Shown here piece by piece: positions 15,120-22,539 of a DNA stretch of 30,095 nt. Under the pieces are notes generated by a model. That model made no database searches. It saw only the letters and a program-made list of their open reading frames with translations, and was not told where the DNA came from. The stretch covers positions 1 to 30,095 of IMG/VR virus record IMGVR_UViG_3300009551_001421. One strand, 5' to 3'. Made by a program: the position numbers and the translations under genes. The first letter of the stretch is position 1. The number at the start of each line of letters is the position of its first letter. The DNA comes from a virus.

Positions 15120-16352
15120 TCAGAGGTGAATACGTGGATTGAATGCGGTGTGTTTGGGGGCTGTTTCTGCCCCTGCGATGCCAGCGGCCACAACGCTGGT
15201 CACTGCTCGCGTGCCAATGGCTTGTGAGCCCCCCGCGCCGTAGGGAACGACATCAGTGCCGCCCACCCCGCTGGAAAAGATCAGGCCGTGGTTGTGGTCC
15301 TTGAGCGTGTCCCCCTTATAAGCGCCGAGCGTGCGCGCACTGCCGTTATCGGCATCCGTGCCGGTGAAACGGGGAAACACGTCACGCAGATCCGGAAAGC
15401 GGAAGGTATTGGCATCCACATCGGCGAACTTGAACGTCTTCGCGGTCCAGTTCGCGGCCGCGACGCTATGCCCGTTCTGCTGTGCCCATGCCCAAATCGA
15501 TGCTTGGCTAATCTTCGAGCCAAGCCCGCCGACCAGGTCGGCCTCATAAGATCGAGGTGCAGCCGTGGTGCCAAATTCCAACGCACCGCAACGCAAGGTC
15601 CGGTAACCATGAAACTCGCCAGTGCCGGCCACGTCCACCCACTCCATCAGGCCAATGCTCTTGACCATCACGACATCGACCAGCTTCTTTGCGGGAATAG
15701 CCGTCAGGAACGGAATCACGCCCGCCATGGCTTGAGCAATCGCGCTGGCCACAAACTCGATATTGGCCACCTGCCCCACATCGGCACCGGCCGCCGGAGT
15801 AGGTGCTACCGGCTGGCCAGTGAACACCGGGGATTTGAGTGGTGCCAGGTCGGCATGCGTATGCGCTTTCGGTGCCGCATAGGCCACGACGGCATCATCC
15901 GCATATTTACGGGTGGCCAGCACCACCGCCGGGTCAATTTTCAGCTCGACGGCTGCAGTGCTCGACACCAACAGGACAACGCGCACGACCTGATCCTTTC
16001 CGGCACCGTCACTCAGCAGAGGCTTATAGCTGGGCGGGCAGTTCGCGACTGCGCACAAGTTGCCGGTATCGTCGAAGATGCCAATTTCACGCACCCACCA
16101 GCCGCCGACATCGGCCGGCAACACCTGTTCGATGATGATTTGGCTGGCGTTCTTCGGATCCTTGTCGAGAGTGTTGATCGGGGCGCGGCGCTGTTCCTTG
16201 ATCAGGCTTGTCTGCTTGCGGTCGGGCACCGGCACGACGCCATTACCATCGCCCACGGCCATGTGCGTGAGCTTCAGTGGAATGCCCAGCGCCAGGGCAT
16301 TGGCGATTCGGGCCTCGCCGATCTCGGTCGGAATAGAAAAATAGGTGCTCAT
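15120..16352 (-). CDS. H: Tail fibre protein gpH-like
   Basis: Receptor-binding tail fibre, 410 aa, clearly shorter than P2 H (about 669). The N-terminal 150 residues are the conserved baseplate-attachment domain (LTHMAVGDGNGVVPVPDRK, DVGGWWVREIGIFDD, SYKPLLSDGAGKDQVVRVVL). The middle is alanine/proline-rich (PVAPTPAAGADVGQ). The C-terminus has a tail-collar-like segment (PDLRDVFPRFTGTDADNGSA) with DHNHG and a terminal FNPRIHL. The ATG overlaps the I stop as ATGA. Host specificity would lie in the C-terminal half. Confidence 0.92.
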   Translation of the reverse strand: MSTYFSIPTEIGEARIANALALGIPLKLTHMAVGDGNGVVPVPDRKQTSLIKEQRRAPINTLDKDPKNASQIIIEQVLPADVGGWWVREIGIFDDTGNLCAVANCPPSYKPLLSDGAGKDQVVRVVLLVSSTAAVELKIDPAVVLATRKYADDAVVAYAAPKAHTHADLAPLKSPVFTGQPVAPTPAAGADVGQVANIEFVASAIAQAMAGVIPFLTAIPAKKLVDVVMVKSIGLMEWVDVAGTGEFHGYRTLRCGALEFGTTAAPRSYEADLVGGLGSKISQASIWAWAQQNGHSVAAANWTAKTFKFADVDANTFRFPDLRDVFPRFTGTDADNGSARTLGAYKGDTLKDHNHGLIFSSGVGGTDVVPYGAGGSQAIGTRAVTSVVAAGIAGAETAPKHTAFNPRIHL

Positions 16353-16966
16353 GGGTAGATGCTCATGATTTCGATGATGTGGGTGGCACAGCCAATAAAC
16401 GGCCGGCCGCTTGCCTCAATGCTTTCAGGTGACCAGGGATAGACCGTGACGGCCTCGCCAAACTGCGCGTATGCGCCCACATTGATCTGTCCACGGGTCT
16501 CCAGATGGATGCGCAGCCCGGTCAAATGGCGGGACAGCGGCTTGGCGTCGTCAATGAGGCGTTCCATTTCGAGGAACATTTCATCGGTGATGCCCGAATC
16601 CAGCACGCCGACCTCAAGAGCAAAGGTGCCGCGCGGGCCGGTCGGCTCGGTCTGCCACCATTCACTGATCTTGATGATGTAGCCCAGGGACTCGACCACG
16701 CCGCGCACGGCCGCGATGGTGCCCTTGTGCTGGTGGATGTAGCGGGCGGCCTTGATCGTGCCTCGCTTGATGGTCTCGGGCCAGGTATCGTCCCAGCGAT
16801 CCACGGAAAAGGACCAGGCCAGGAAGGGCAGCAACTCCACCGGGCAGCGGTCGGGATTCCACAGCAGACGAAGCGGCACCGGCGTGTCGGCCAGGGCGGC
16901 GCAGGCGCGCGCAAGAGCCCGCTCCAGGGGCGTGGTATTGGGCGGCAGGGTCGGGACCGAGTTATA
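16349..16966 (-). CDS. I: Baseplate protein gpI
   Basis: Baseplate wedge component of the P2 gpI family; 205 aa (P2 176). Characteristic segment: LLPFLAWSFSVDRWDDTWPE followed by KRGTIKAARYIHQHKGTIAA and VVESLGY. The ATG at 16966 overlaps the J stop by 5 nt and begins MYNSVPTLPPNTTPLERA; the longer frame to 17038 is rejected for excessive overlap. The C-terminus (PFIGCATHIIEIMSIYP) extends past P2 I. Confidence 0.93.
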   Translation of the reverse strand, partial: YNSVPTLPPNTTPLERALARACAALADTPVPLRLLWNPDRCPVELLPFLAWSFSVDRWDDTWPETIKRGTIKAARYIHQHKGTIAAVRGVVESLGYIIKISEWWQTEPTGPRGTFALEVGVLDSGITDEMFLEMERLIDDAKPLSRHLTGLRIHLETRGQINVGAYAQFGEAVTVYPWSPESIEASGRPFIGCATHIIEIMSIYP

Positions 16967-17885
16967 CATCGTCCACCTCCTCCAGCACTGCGGCGGTGAT
17001 CTTGATGCCAGTACAGCGCGCCGCCTGCGTACGTCCACACAAGATATCGGCGGCCGGTGACTTCACCAAGACATTGCGCACGCCTTCGACCTTCAGCGCA
17101 GCCACGTAGGCATTGCGATAGACGCTATAGCCGAGTGGGCGCAGCGGCTTGGCCATGGCCGCCGCGTTCGCACGCGCGGCATTGACTGCAATAGCTGCCT
17201 CGGGACCTTTCTCGACATACACCACCGCTTCCAGCTCGTAGTCCGTGACCTGGCCTTGCACCACCGACACCAGATCGCCCAGCGGCCGGACATCCTCTGC
17301 CGACAGCGCCGCATCGACGGTTTGCAGCAGGTCAGCCGGCGCCTGCCAGTTATCCGAGTTCGCCAAGACGGCCACCACGACTTCGCACGGTGCCGGGCTG
17401 ACGGCGCGCGCGTCAAGCACGCGCCCGTCGGCACTGCGCGCATGGAATTCATAGGCATTGCGCGGGCCGGCCGTCGAGAGCGCGTCAGGCGCTTCCTGAA
17501 TGCGCAGGCGGTACGCATCGTCGCCTTCCAAGACCTCGGCCACCGGTGGCGAGGCGTCCGGATCAGCTTCGACCAATACCAGGCGCTTCACGTTGGTATT
17601 GGCGCCGATCTGGTCGAGATCTGCGCGGATGGCAAACGACAACATGACTGCCTTGGCGGCATCGTTGACGCGATTGCGCAGCAACAGCTCTTGATAGGCG
17701 TTCTCCTGCAGCAGCTTGGTAGCCGGCTCTGACTCCAGGGAAAGCACATTGGCAGCGGCCTCGCGCTCATTTTCCGGCAGCAGCGCCAGCACGGCCGCCT
17801 TGCGGCTGGCCAGGATCGTTTCGAAATCCAGGGTCTCCAGCACTTGCGGGGCTGGCAGCAACGACAGGTCGATAGGCGAGCTCAT
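16962..17885 (-). CDS. J: Baseplate assembly protein gpJ
   Basis: Baseplate wedge protein of the P2 gpJ / T4 gp6-like family; 307 aa (P2 302). Start SSPIDLSLLPAPQVLETLDF and the segments LLQENAYQELLLRNRVNDAA and YEFHARSADGRVLDARAVSP are characteristic. The ATG overlaps the W stop and its own stop overlaps the I start, in the usual W-J-I order. Confidence 0.95.
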   Translation of the reverse strand: MSSPIDLSLLPAPQVLETLDFETILASRKAAVLALLPENEREAAANVLSLESEPATKLLQENAYQELLLRNRVNDAAKAVMLSFAIRADLDQIGANTNVKRLVLVEADPDASPPVAEVLEGDDAYRLRIQEAPDALSTAGPRNAYEFHARSADGRVLDARAVSPAPCEVVVAVLANSDNWQAPADLLQTVDAALSAEDVRPLGDLVSVVQGQVTDYELEAVVYVEKGPEAAIAVNAARANAAAMAKPLRPLGYSVYRNAYVAALKVEGVRNVLVKSPAADILCGRTQAARCTGIKITAAVLEEVDDV

Positions 17886-18226
17886 TGCGTCGCCCCTTCA
17901 CGGACCTGCACGGAAAATTCGACAGCGGTGCCATTGGTCACCCCTTGGAGCACGACGGAGACTGCGCCGCTGGCATCCCTGTTGAGATTCACCGACGACA
18001 ACGAGATGCGGGGTTCCCACAGCGCCAGACGGTAGGCCACCGCAGCGTAAATGCGCAGGACGGTCACCCCATTCAGGGGTTGGTCGATCAGCTCGGGGAT
18101 TTCCGATCCATAGGCGCGGCGGCAGATGCGGGTACCCAGCGGCGTTAAGAGGATGTCGCGAACGGACTGGCGGATGTGATCCAGCAGAGACATGCTGCGG
18201 CCGGTGGAGGCGTTCATGGCGATCAT
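17882..18226 (-). CDS. W: Baseplate assembly protein gpW
   Basis: Baseplate protein of the P2 gpW / T4 gp25-like family (GPW_gp25); 114 aa (P2 115). Key stretches: LLDHIRQSVRDILLTPLGTR, RRAYGSEIPELIDQPL and ALWEPRISLSSV. The start at 18226 is fixed by the ATGA overlap with the V stop; an internal ATG three codons later is possible. Confidence 0.95.
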   Translation of the reverse strand: MIAMNASTGRSMSLLDHIRQSVRDILLTPLGTRICRRAYGSEIPELIDQPLNGVTVLRIYAAVAYRLALWEPRISLSSVNLNRDASGAVSVVLQGVTNGTAVEFSVQVREGATQ

Positions 18227-18867
18227 GGCAGCGGCACTCCGGATTTCTCATCTCCGCGTTTGACCTCGCCGTGCGGGTGATTGCGCAGACTGATGTTCCC
18301 GGCTTTGACGTCCCCGGTGGCCGTCACGTCGCCCTCGATGACGATTGCTGCGCCACCGCCGCCACCCAGGACCTTGGCACCATTGTTCAGGGCGCTGAAG
18401 CCTTCCACAACGAGATTGCCCTTGATGGTCACGTCACCTGTGCAGGTAGTCTGCGGCGCGTCAGCGGTCACCGCATCTGCCTTCACCAGGGCCGAGCTGC
18501 CGGCCGGCAGGATGGCCGACAGCGAGTGCTGGCCGAAATCGTAGAGAACCACAGCGCCATCCGGGTAGTGGATGGAGCGAATTTTAAGCGAGGTTTGGGG
18601 GGCGGGAGATTCGACCGAGAACAAGCCGGCCAGGGCTTTGCCTTGGGTCAGGTCGCCGTTAGGCGAGAAGACGATGACCTGCTCGCCGATAGACGGCGGG
18701 CACCACTCGATTACATCACCCGCACGCAGGGCAATCCACTGCAGCCAAGTGGTGAGCAAAGTCGGAGACAAGCGCACGCGCACCTTGTCCGCCTTGATCT
18801 CGGCAATCTTGCCGGTGCGGATCAAATTGGGAATGGTGCGAACGAGTTCGGAGAGGTCGGGCGTCAT
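18223..18867 (-). CDS. V: Baseplate spike protein gpV
   Basis: Membrane-piercing spike at the tail tip; 214 aa from the ATG at 18867 (P2 211). Segments: LVRTIPNLIRTGKIAEI, TTWLQWIALRAGDVIEWCPP (OB-fold region), GALxx-type repeats of valine/glycine beta-helix (GDVTIKGNLVVEG, VIEGDVTATGDVKAG) and the C-terminal NHPHG with His197 and His199, matching the iron-binding HxH apex of P2 gpV. No strong Shine-Dalgarno; in-frame ATGs at 18876 and 18903 are alternatives. It is the first gene of the second late operon. Confidence 0.93.
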   Translation of the reverse strand: MTPDLSELVRTIPNLIRTGKIAEIKADKVRVRLSPTLLTTWLQWIALRAGDVIEWCPPSIGEQVIVFSPNGDLTQGKALAGLFSVESPAPQTSLKIRSIHYPDGAVVLYDFGQHSLSAILPAGSSALVKADAVTADAPQTTCTGDVTIKGNLVVEGFSALNNGAKVLGGGGGAAIVIEGDVTATGDVKAGNISLRNHPHGEVKRGDEKSGVPLP

Positions 18868-18911
18868 GCAACCCATGTTGCCGGATCGCGCGCGAGAAGG
18901 CACTTTGCGGC

Positions 18912-18952
18912 GGGTTGTTATCCCGGATATTGCCGCTGCACTCTCAATATCC
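18912..18952 (-). promoter_or_regulatory. Candidate Ogr-dependent late promoter region for V operon
   Basis: On the minus strand an 18-bp box, TATCCGGGATAACAACCC (18929-18912), matches 16 of 18 bases with the box at 25853-25870 upstream of O. Overlapping it is a perfect dyad GGATATTG-N12-CAATATCC (18925-18932 and 18945-18952); a 12-nt spacer between inverted half-sites is the geometry described for P2 Ogr sites (TGT-N12-ACA). The box lies about 45 nt before the V start codon. Binding by the Ogr-like protein is inferred. Confidence 0.6.
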
Positions 18953-19028
18953 GCAATATTTCAACTGAAATAGGACAGTCACTCTCTGCAATTTAGGCGT
19001 AACGCATAGAGAGCAAGATACATCCATA

Positions 19029-19044
19029 CCGAATCTGGATTCGG
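19029..19044. promoter_or_regulatory. Perfect inverted repeat upstream of secreted-peptide gene
   Basis: CCGAATC-TG-GATTCGG is a perfect 7-bp-arm palindrome ending 22 nt before the ATG of the first micro-gene, just ahead of its AAAGGAG. A weaker inverted pair, CTCTCT (18982-18987) and AGAGAG (19008-19013), lies further upstream. It could be an operator or a leader hairpin controlling the peptide genes; no convincing -35/-10 pair was recognised. Confidence 0.4.
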
Positions 19045-19066
19045 GTTCAACCTAAAGGAGAACATC

Positions 19067-19216
19067 ATGCGTATCTATCTGGCACTACTGGCACTCACCG
19101 CAGGTCTGCTCGGAACATCTGGAGCCTATGCCGCCGACACCATCATGTCGACTTCTATCGATTGGGACTTGCTGGGTGAATGGATGCGCGAAGCCGGCCG
19201 GATGCCTCCTGGCTGA
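19067..19216 (+). CDS. Small secreted peptide 1 (49 aa, signal peptide)
   Basis: A 49-codon gene with a strong AAAGGAG 7 nt before the ATG, on the strand opposite to all surrounding late genes. The N-terminus MRIYLALLALTAGLLGTSGA followed by YA-ADT fits a Sec signal peptide with cleavage after residue 22 (A-Y-A). The mature part, about 27 residues (beginning ADTIMSTSIDWDLLGEWM), has amphipathic character and no cysteine. It shares its first 14 nucleotides and the layout of its signal peptide with the next gene, so the two are tandem paralogues. The function is unknown; a lysogenic-conversion (moron) peptide is the likeliest category. Confidence 0.6.
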   Translation: MRIYLALLALTAGLLGTSGAYAADTIMSTSIDWDLLGEWMREAGRMPPG

Positions 19217-19252
19217 ACAGCCTCACTTCTCAATCCAACTTGGAGAGTAACT

Positions 19253-19390
19253 ATGCGTATCTATCTCGTGTATTTCTTGGTGGTAGTCGGGCTCATCGCC
19301 GCGTCTGGTGCTCGCGCAGGACAAACTTGCTACGAGGAGCCAGACGCTCACGGCGCACGGAGCGAGTTGATGAGCACCGCACTGCGCTAA
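19253..19390 (+). CDS. Small secreted peptide 2 (45 aa, signal peptide)
   Basis: A 45-codon gene 36 nt after peptide 1 with GGAGAG 6 nt before its ATG. MRIYLVYFLVVVGLIAASGA then RA-GQT is a signal peptide with probable cleavage after residue 22 (A-R-A), aligning position by position with peptide 1 (MRIYL, G-L-x-A/G-x-SGA, x-A). The mature peptide is about 23 residues, acidic, with one cysteine (Cys26). The mature regions of the two peptides do not obviously align, suggesting fast divergence after duplication or selection on the exported part. Confidence 0.55.
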   Translation: MRIYLVYFLVVVGLIAASGARAGQTCYEEPDAHGARSELMSTALR

Positions 19391-19594
19391 AAGGACGGTT
19401 GGTCCAATCTGAGATTCGGCCAGCCGCGATCGCTCGGCATGGCCGAATCGAATATTCGTGGAGCGTTTTTGAGAACGCGGCTACTGGTGCTGATATCCCC
19501 CGCTATTGATGCTTGGTGGAACTTGGTCAGTTCTCGCTGACCGTACTGGAGCCCGCATATAAAGCGTAGTTACGATGGCTTTCTGCGCTCGCAA
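19391..19594. other. Non-coding gap in accessory island
   Basis: About 200 nt between the second secreted-peptide gene and the coiled-coil gene. The plus-strand frame crossing it (to 19509) begins inside peptide 1 and has no coding character. A short palindromic stretch near 19422-19446 is present, but no terminator with a T tract was found. I see no gene here. Confidence 0.4.
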
Positions 19595-19843
19595 TTATTT
19601 AATATCGTCGTTCGAGGCAGCGGTGAGATCCGAGTATTCAGCTATGTACATCTCTACCTGAAGGCTCAATATCTTCATCTCCGCCAGCATTTTCCGCAGT
19701 GCTCGCATCCCTTCTCGGCATTGCTCGCGCTCAGATGGAATTCCCATATTCAGGTCTTCTACCGAGGTGAGCACAGCTTCGCATACCTTATTCAATTGCT
19801 GCAGCTCAGCGATTTGACTCACGAACTTTTTCTTCTGCTCCAT
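19595..19843 (-). CDS. Hypothetical coiled-coil protein, 82 aa
   Basis: Highly helical protein (MEQKKKFVSQIAELQQLNKV... REGMRALRKMLAEMKILSLQ) with leucine heptads and two cysteines. The ATG at 19843 has AGGTGG about 12 nt upstream; a GTG at 19858 would add five residues. I do not recognise a family. It sits in the relatively AT-rich accessory island between the two late operons, beside the secreted peptides, and may belong to the same cargo. It lies on the late-gene strand, so it may be expressed by read-through from S. Confidence 0.55.
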   Translation of the reverse strand: MEQKKKFVSQIAELQQLNKVCEAVLTSVEDLNMGIPSEREQCREGMRALRKMLAEMKILSLQVEMYIAEYSDLTAASNDDIK

Positions 19844-19921
19844 TTTTTGTCCCGCCACCTGAGAAAAAATACATCCCCAAAATCGACAAATAGTTTCTCA
19901 GCAGTTTATAGCAAGGTCATA

Positions 19922-20386
19922 TCATTTTGTGAGATGTTCTAAGAGGCTACGACGAAGCTCTGCAACATCGCTCGCCGAGAAGCCCAGCAGCGATCGGGCA
20001 GGATATTTGTAATTCGGGCCGCGCGGCGCGACCTTGTCTTGCAGGCCCTCATGATGCACGTGTGCGATACGCGCAACCTTGCCGAAAAAGCCGACCGACG
20101 CCTGATTGGCATCTGCCTGGACTCGCAAGAAGGTGTTCGTCCGAAGCTTGTTGAACATCGCTGCCTTCTGCCGCTTGATCCGTCCAGACTTGCCACGCAG
20201 CTCCTTTCGGTTCTTGCGCGCCGGATAGGGTGTGCCATCGGGCGCTACCTGTTGGGCGATCAGCCGGGCATGCTCCCTTCGCAGATCGTTGGCGACCTGG
20301 CGCACAAGCTGACGCCGTTGCGCCGGCTGTACCTTGGCGATGAGGGCACCGGCCCATTCCTCCAGGCGTTGCAGATCATCACTCAT
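19922..20386 (-). CDS. S: Tail completion protein gpS
   Basis: P2 gpS family (virion morphogenesis), 154 aa (P2 150), required to finish the tail and join it to the head. Conserved: PAQRRQLVRQVANDLR, QQVAPDGTPYPARK, GRIKRQKAAMFNKLRT, FFGKVARIAHVHHEGLQD and RSLLGFSASDVAEL. The start at 20386 is fixed by the ATGA overlap with the R stop; the frame extends to 20407 but that start is unlikely. Last gene of the O-S late operon. Confidence 0.95.
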   Translation of the reverse strand: MSDDLQRLEEWAGALIAKVQPAQRRQLVRQVANDLRREHARLIAQQVAPDGTPYPARKNRKELRGKSGRIKRQKAAMFNKLRTNTFLRVQADANQASVGFFGKVARIAHVHHEGLQDKVAPRGPNYKYPARSLLGFSASDVAELRRSLLEHLTK

Positions 20387-20868
20387 GACAGTGTCGGCAC
20401 GTCCCATTCGGCCAGCAGGCTGTCGCCCTGGTAGAGCTGCCAGAAGTCATCGGCGAATGGCGGGGTGAGATAGGGCTCGCCGGCGTGGATGATTTCCAGC
20501 CGACCGCCATCATGCCGTTTCACAATTGTGCGCTCGGTGAGCGCCAACTTGATCGATAGATCGAGAGAATCGGCACTGTTCATATCCACTTCGAAGCGGA
20601 TGGCTTTCTTGGCGTTCTCGGGATTGGCGAAGGATTCACGCTGATGCACCCGCATCCAGGCCAGCAGCGGTACGAATACCAGATCGAGGTCCAGGCCGAT
20701 ATCAGTCAAGATCAGGTTCAGCACATAGTCATACTCGAAGGAGAGTCCGGCCGCGCCAGTCGCCCGCGAGCCGCCCTCGTCGATGAAGATGTGCAGCTTG
20801 TCCGGGTTCTGCGCCAAGTCCTTAATGGCCTTGCGCAGATAGTCCCGCAGGTTCTTGGGCTTGTACAT
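20383..20868 (-). CDS. R: Tail completion protein gpR
   Basis: P2 gpR family, 161 aa (P2 155), partner of gpS at the head-proximal end of the tail. Start MYKPKNLRDYLRKAIKDLAQ and the segments FEYDYVLNLILTDI and VFVPLLAWMRVHQRE are typical. Its 5' end overlaps the 3' end of the Rz spanin gene by 47 nt. Confidence 0.94.
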   Translation of the reverse strand: MYKPKNLRDYLRKAIKDLAQNPDKLHIFIDEGGSRATGAAGLSFEYDYVLNLILTDIGLDLDLVFVPLLAWMRVHQRESFANPENAKKAIRFEVDMNSADSLDLSIKLALTERTIVKRHDGGRLEIIHAGEPYLTPPFADDFWQLYQGDSLLAEWDVPTLS

Positions 20869-21391
20869 TCAGTTTCTCGCGCAAGGCGTTGTAGGCGTCG
20901 ATCAGGGCGTTGCTTTGTCGGATGGCGTCATCGCCTTCACTGGCGATGTCGTCAAGAAACTCTGCTGCCGCTGGCGTAAGTTCGGCTCGCGCTTCCTGGC
21001 CAGCTCCGCCGGCAGCGCCGGTATCTGTGCAACTGGTGCCGGCGGACACTGGAGCGACGACGGGGACTGACAGCCGGATAGCGCCACTGCGCACGCCAGC
21101 AATATAAGTGTCTTTCTCATGGCGGGCTGCATCCCTTTCATTGGTGAGCTTGTCGGTAATGACCTGGATGGCGTCGCGCGCGTTGCGCTCGGCCTTCAGC
21201 ACCTGTCGCGTGCGTTCGGCCCTGGCGTCCGCCGCTGCCTGATTGGCCACGGCAATGCTAGCCTTCAAGTGGTCAATGTCTGCGTCCTTGCGCCATCCCT
21301 GGATTGCCCAGGCAGATGCGAAGGCAACCGCCAGTAAGCCGACGCCGAGCCCGGCACGCAACCCGGTGCGCCAGGTATCGGCAAGCGTCAT
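20822..21391 (-). CDS. lysB: Inner-membrane spanin, Rz/LysB-like
   Basis: Inner spanin subunit that spans the periplasm and, with the outer subunit, fuses the membranes at lysis; 189 aa. One N-terminal transmembrane helix (LRAGLGVGLLAVAFASAWAI, about 11-30) is followed by a long periplasmic coiled coil (NQAAADARAERTRQVLKAER...). The ATG overlaps the endolysin stop (ATGA). The outer spanin gene is nested in another frame at 20902-21120. Confidence 0.9.
   Translation of the reverse strand: MTLADTWRTGLRAGLGVGLLAVAFASAWAIQGWRKDADIDHLKASIAVANQAAADARAERTRQVLKAERNARDAIQVITDKLTNERDAARHEKDTYIAGVRSGAIRLSVPVVAPVSAGTSCTDTGAAGGAGQEARAELTPAAAEFLDDIASEGDDAIRQSNALIDAYNALREKLNVQAQEPAGLSAQGH
20902..21120 (-). 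CDS. lysC: Outer-membrane spanin lipoprotein, Rz1/LysC-like
   Basis: Nested entirely within the Rz gene in a different frame of the same strand, as in many phages. The 72-aa product begins MRKTLILLACAVALSGC with a lipobox (LSGC, lipidated Cys17) and has a proline-containing mature part (CPPAPVAQIPALPAEL). The start at 21120 is chosen because it gives a normal lipoprotein signal; the frame reaches 21141. Confidence 0.88.
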   Translation of the reverse strand: MRKTLILLACAVALSGCQSPSSLQCPPAPVAQIPALPAELARKREPNLRQRQQSFLTTSPVKAMTPSDKATP

Positions 21392-21918
21392 GCCAACACC
21401 CCGCCGGCATCCAGAAAGGCCAAGTGCAGTTCCTCGCTGGTTTTCAGGGTCGGCAGCACGATGGCGTCACCGTCTTCCCGTGTGAATGCCTTTTCGAGAT
21501 CCACATAGCGATGCTCGAACTGACCATAGCCAGCGCCTGGCAAGGAAGCCCAAATGTTTTTACACTTGGCGATGGCGTCAGCCAGGCGGCCGGCGTCGAT
21601 ATCGGGCAAGGCCCGGCATTCCTTGATCTGCTGCAAGGCGATGGCGTCTTGCACCTCAGGCCCGAACCCGGTCAGCCCGAGCCGCAGGCGATAGATATCG
21701 TAGTAGCGCATTAGCAACTGGTAGCCCCCGGCGGCGGTAGACCAATTCTTGATGCGGGGAATCCAGACCCGCACGCGCGGATGATCGGCGTAGCTGGTGA
21801 AACGGGTGCGGCCGACGATCTGGTCATATCCGCGGTCGCGCGTGGTCGGTGAATTGGACGTGCCTTCGGAGAAGCGCAGCATGCCCAAGAACGCGCGGCG
21901 GTTGTCGGTAACGTTCAC
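21388..21918 (-). CDS. Endolysin, lambda R-like transglycosylase
   Basis: Peptidoglycan-degrading endolysin of the lambda gpR type (GH104 lytic transglycosylase), 176 aa. Recognisable by NRRAFLGMLRFSEGT (catalytic Glu18), GYDQIVG, FTSYADHPRV, AGGYQLLMRYYDIYR, DAIALQQIKECRALP and NIWASLPGAGYGQFEHR. The start is a GTG at 21918 with AAGGAAA upstream, overlapping the holin TGA as GTGA; the ATG at 22005 would lie deep in the holin gene. There is no signal peptide, so export depends on the holin. P2 K belongs to the same general endolysin group. Confidence 0.92.
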   Translation of the reverse strand: MNVTDNRRAFLGMLRFSEGTSNSPTTRDRGYDQIVGRTRFTSYADHPRVRVWIPRIKNWSTAAGGYQLLMRYYDIYRLRLGLTGFGPEVQDAIALQQIKECRALPDIDAGRLADAIAKCKNIWASLPGAGYGQFEHRYVDLEKAFTREDGDAIVLPTLKTSEELHLAFLDAGGVLA

Positions 21919-22289
21919 AGCGTTTCCTTCACGTCGCGCGCCAGCTCGGCAATGTCCTTGCCCTGGCGTCGCTGAAACCACAGCGCCACCGCCCGAGTGA
22001 TCCACCAGGCCGGCGCACCTACCATCAAATCAACCGGTTTCGGGCCGAGCACGGCGGCAATCGTCGGCACATGCTGCAGCAGCACCGAAAATGCCAGGTC
22101 TCCAAACATGATGGAGAACGCTCCCGCGCAGGCCAGACGCACCACGAATTCCTTTTCGTTGAAGGAGCCATCGAGATTGCGCGGGGGCAGGACGATATAG
22201 AGCAGTGCGGCACCGACCATGCCGAGCACGGCCTTGATGCCGTAGATTTTCAGGATGGCAGCGATGCCACCAGCGGATTCTGCTGCCAT
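21915..22289 (-). CDS. Phage holin
   Basis: A 124-aa membrane protein immediately upstream of the endolysin. Three hydrophobic segments are visible at about 16-35, 49-72 and 88-105, with a basic C-terminus (WFQRRQGKDIAELARD), a class I-like holin topology. AAGGGGAAA lies before the ATG at 22289; an ATG at 22325 would add 12 polar residues and could be a dual start tuning lysis timing, which is speculation. Position X-holin-endolysin-Rz matches P2 X-Y-K-LysB. Confidence 0.85.
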   Translation of the reverse strand: MAAESAGGIAAILKIYGIKAVLGMVGAALLYIVLPPRNLDGSFNEKEFVVRLACAGAFSIMFGDLAFSVLLQHVPTIAAVLGPKPVDLMVGAPAWWITRAVALWFQRRQGKDIAELARDVKETL

Positions 22290-22329
22290 AACGTGGTTTC
22301 CCCTTGTCAGTGTTTTCGTATTCATGTTG

Positions 22330-22539
22330 TCAGTCCCACAGGCTGATGCTGTCTTGTGCGGTGCTGGGCGCTTCTACCGCTGCTGGTAGCGTGACCATCG
22401 TTCCCGCTGGCAGCACGGCCCCCAGGGCGGCCAAGGCGGGATTGAGCGCCAACGTCTGCTCCACATAGCCACTACTGGCGCCCAGGTAGCGAAACACGAG
22501 GGCATCGAGGGTGTCGCCCTGCTGGCTGCGCACTTGCAT
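22330..22539 (-). CDS. X: Tail protein gpX
   Basis: P2 gpX family, 69 aa (P2 67), a LysM-like small tail protein. The sequence QQGDTLDALVFRYLG, NPALAALGAVLPAGTMVTLP and the terminal SLWD follow P2 X closely. The ATG overlaps the L stop as TGATG. Confidence 0.94.
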   Translation of the reverse strand: MQVRSQQGDTLDALVFRYLGASSGYVEQTLALNPALAALGAVLPAGTMVTLPAAVEAPSTAQDSISLWD

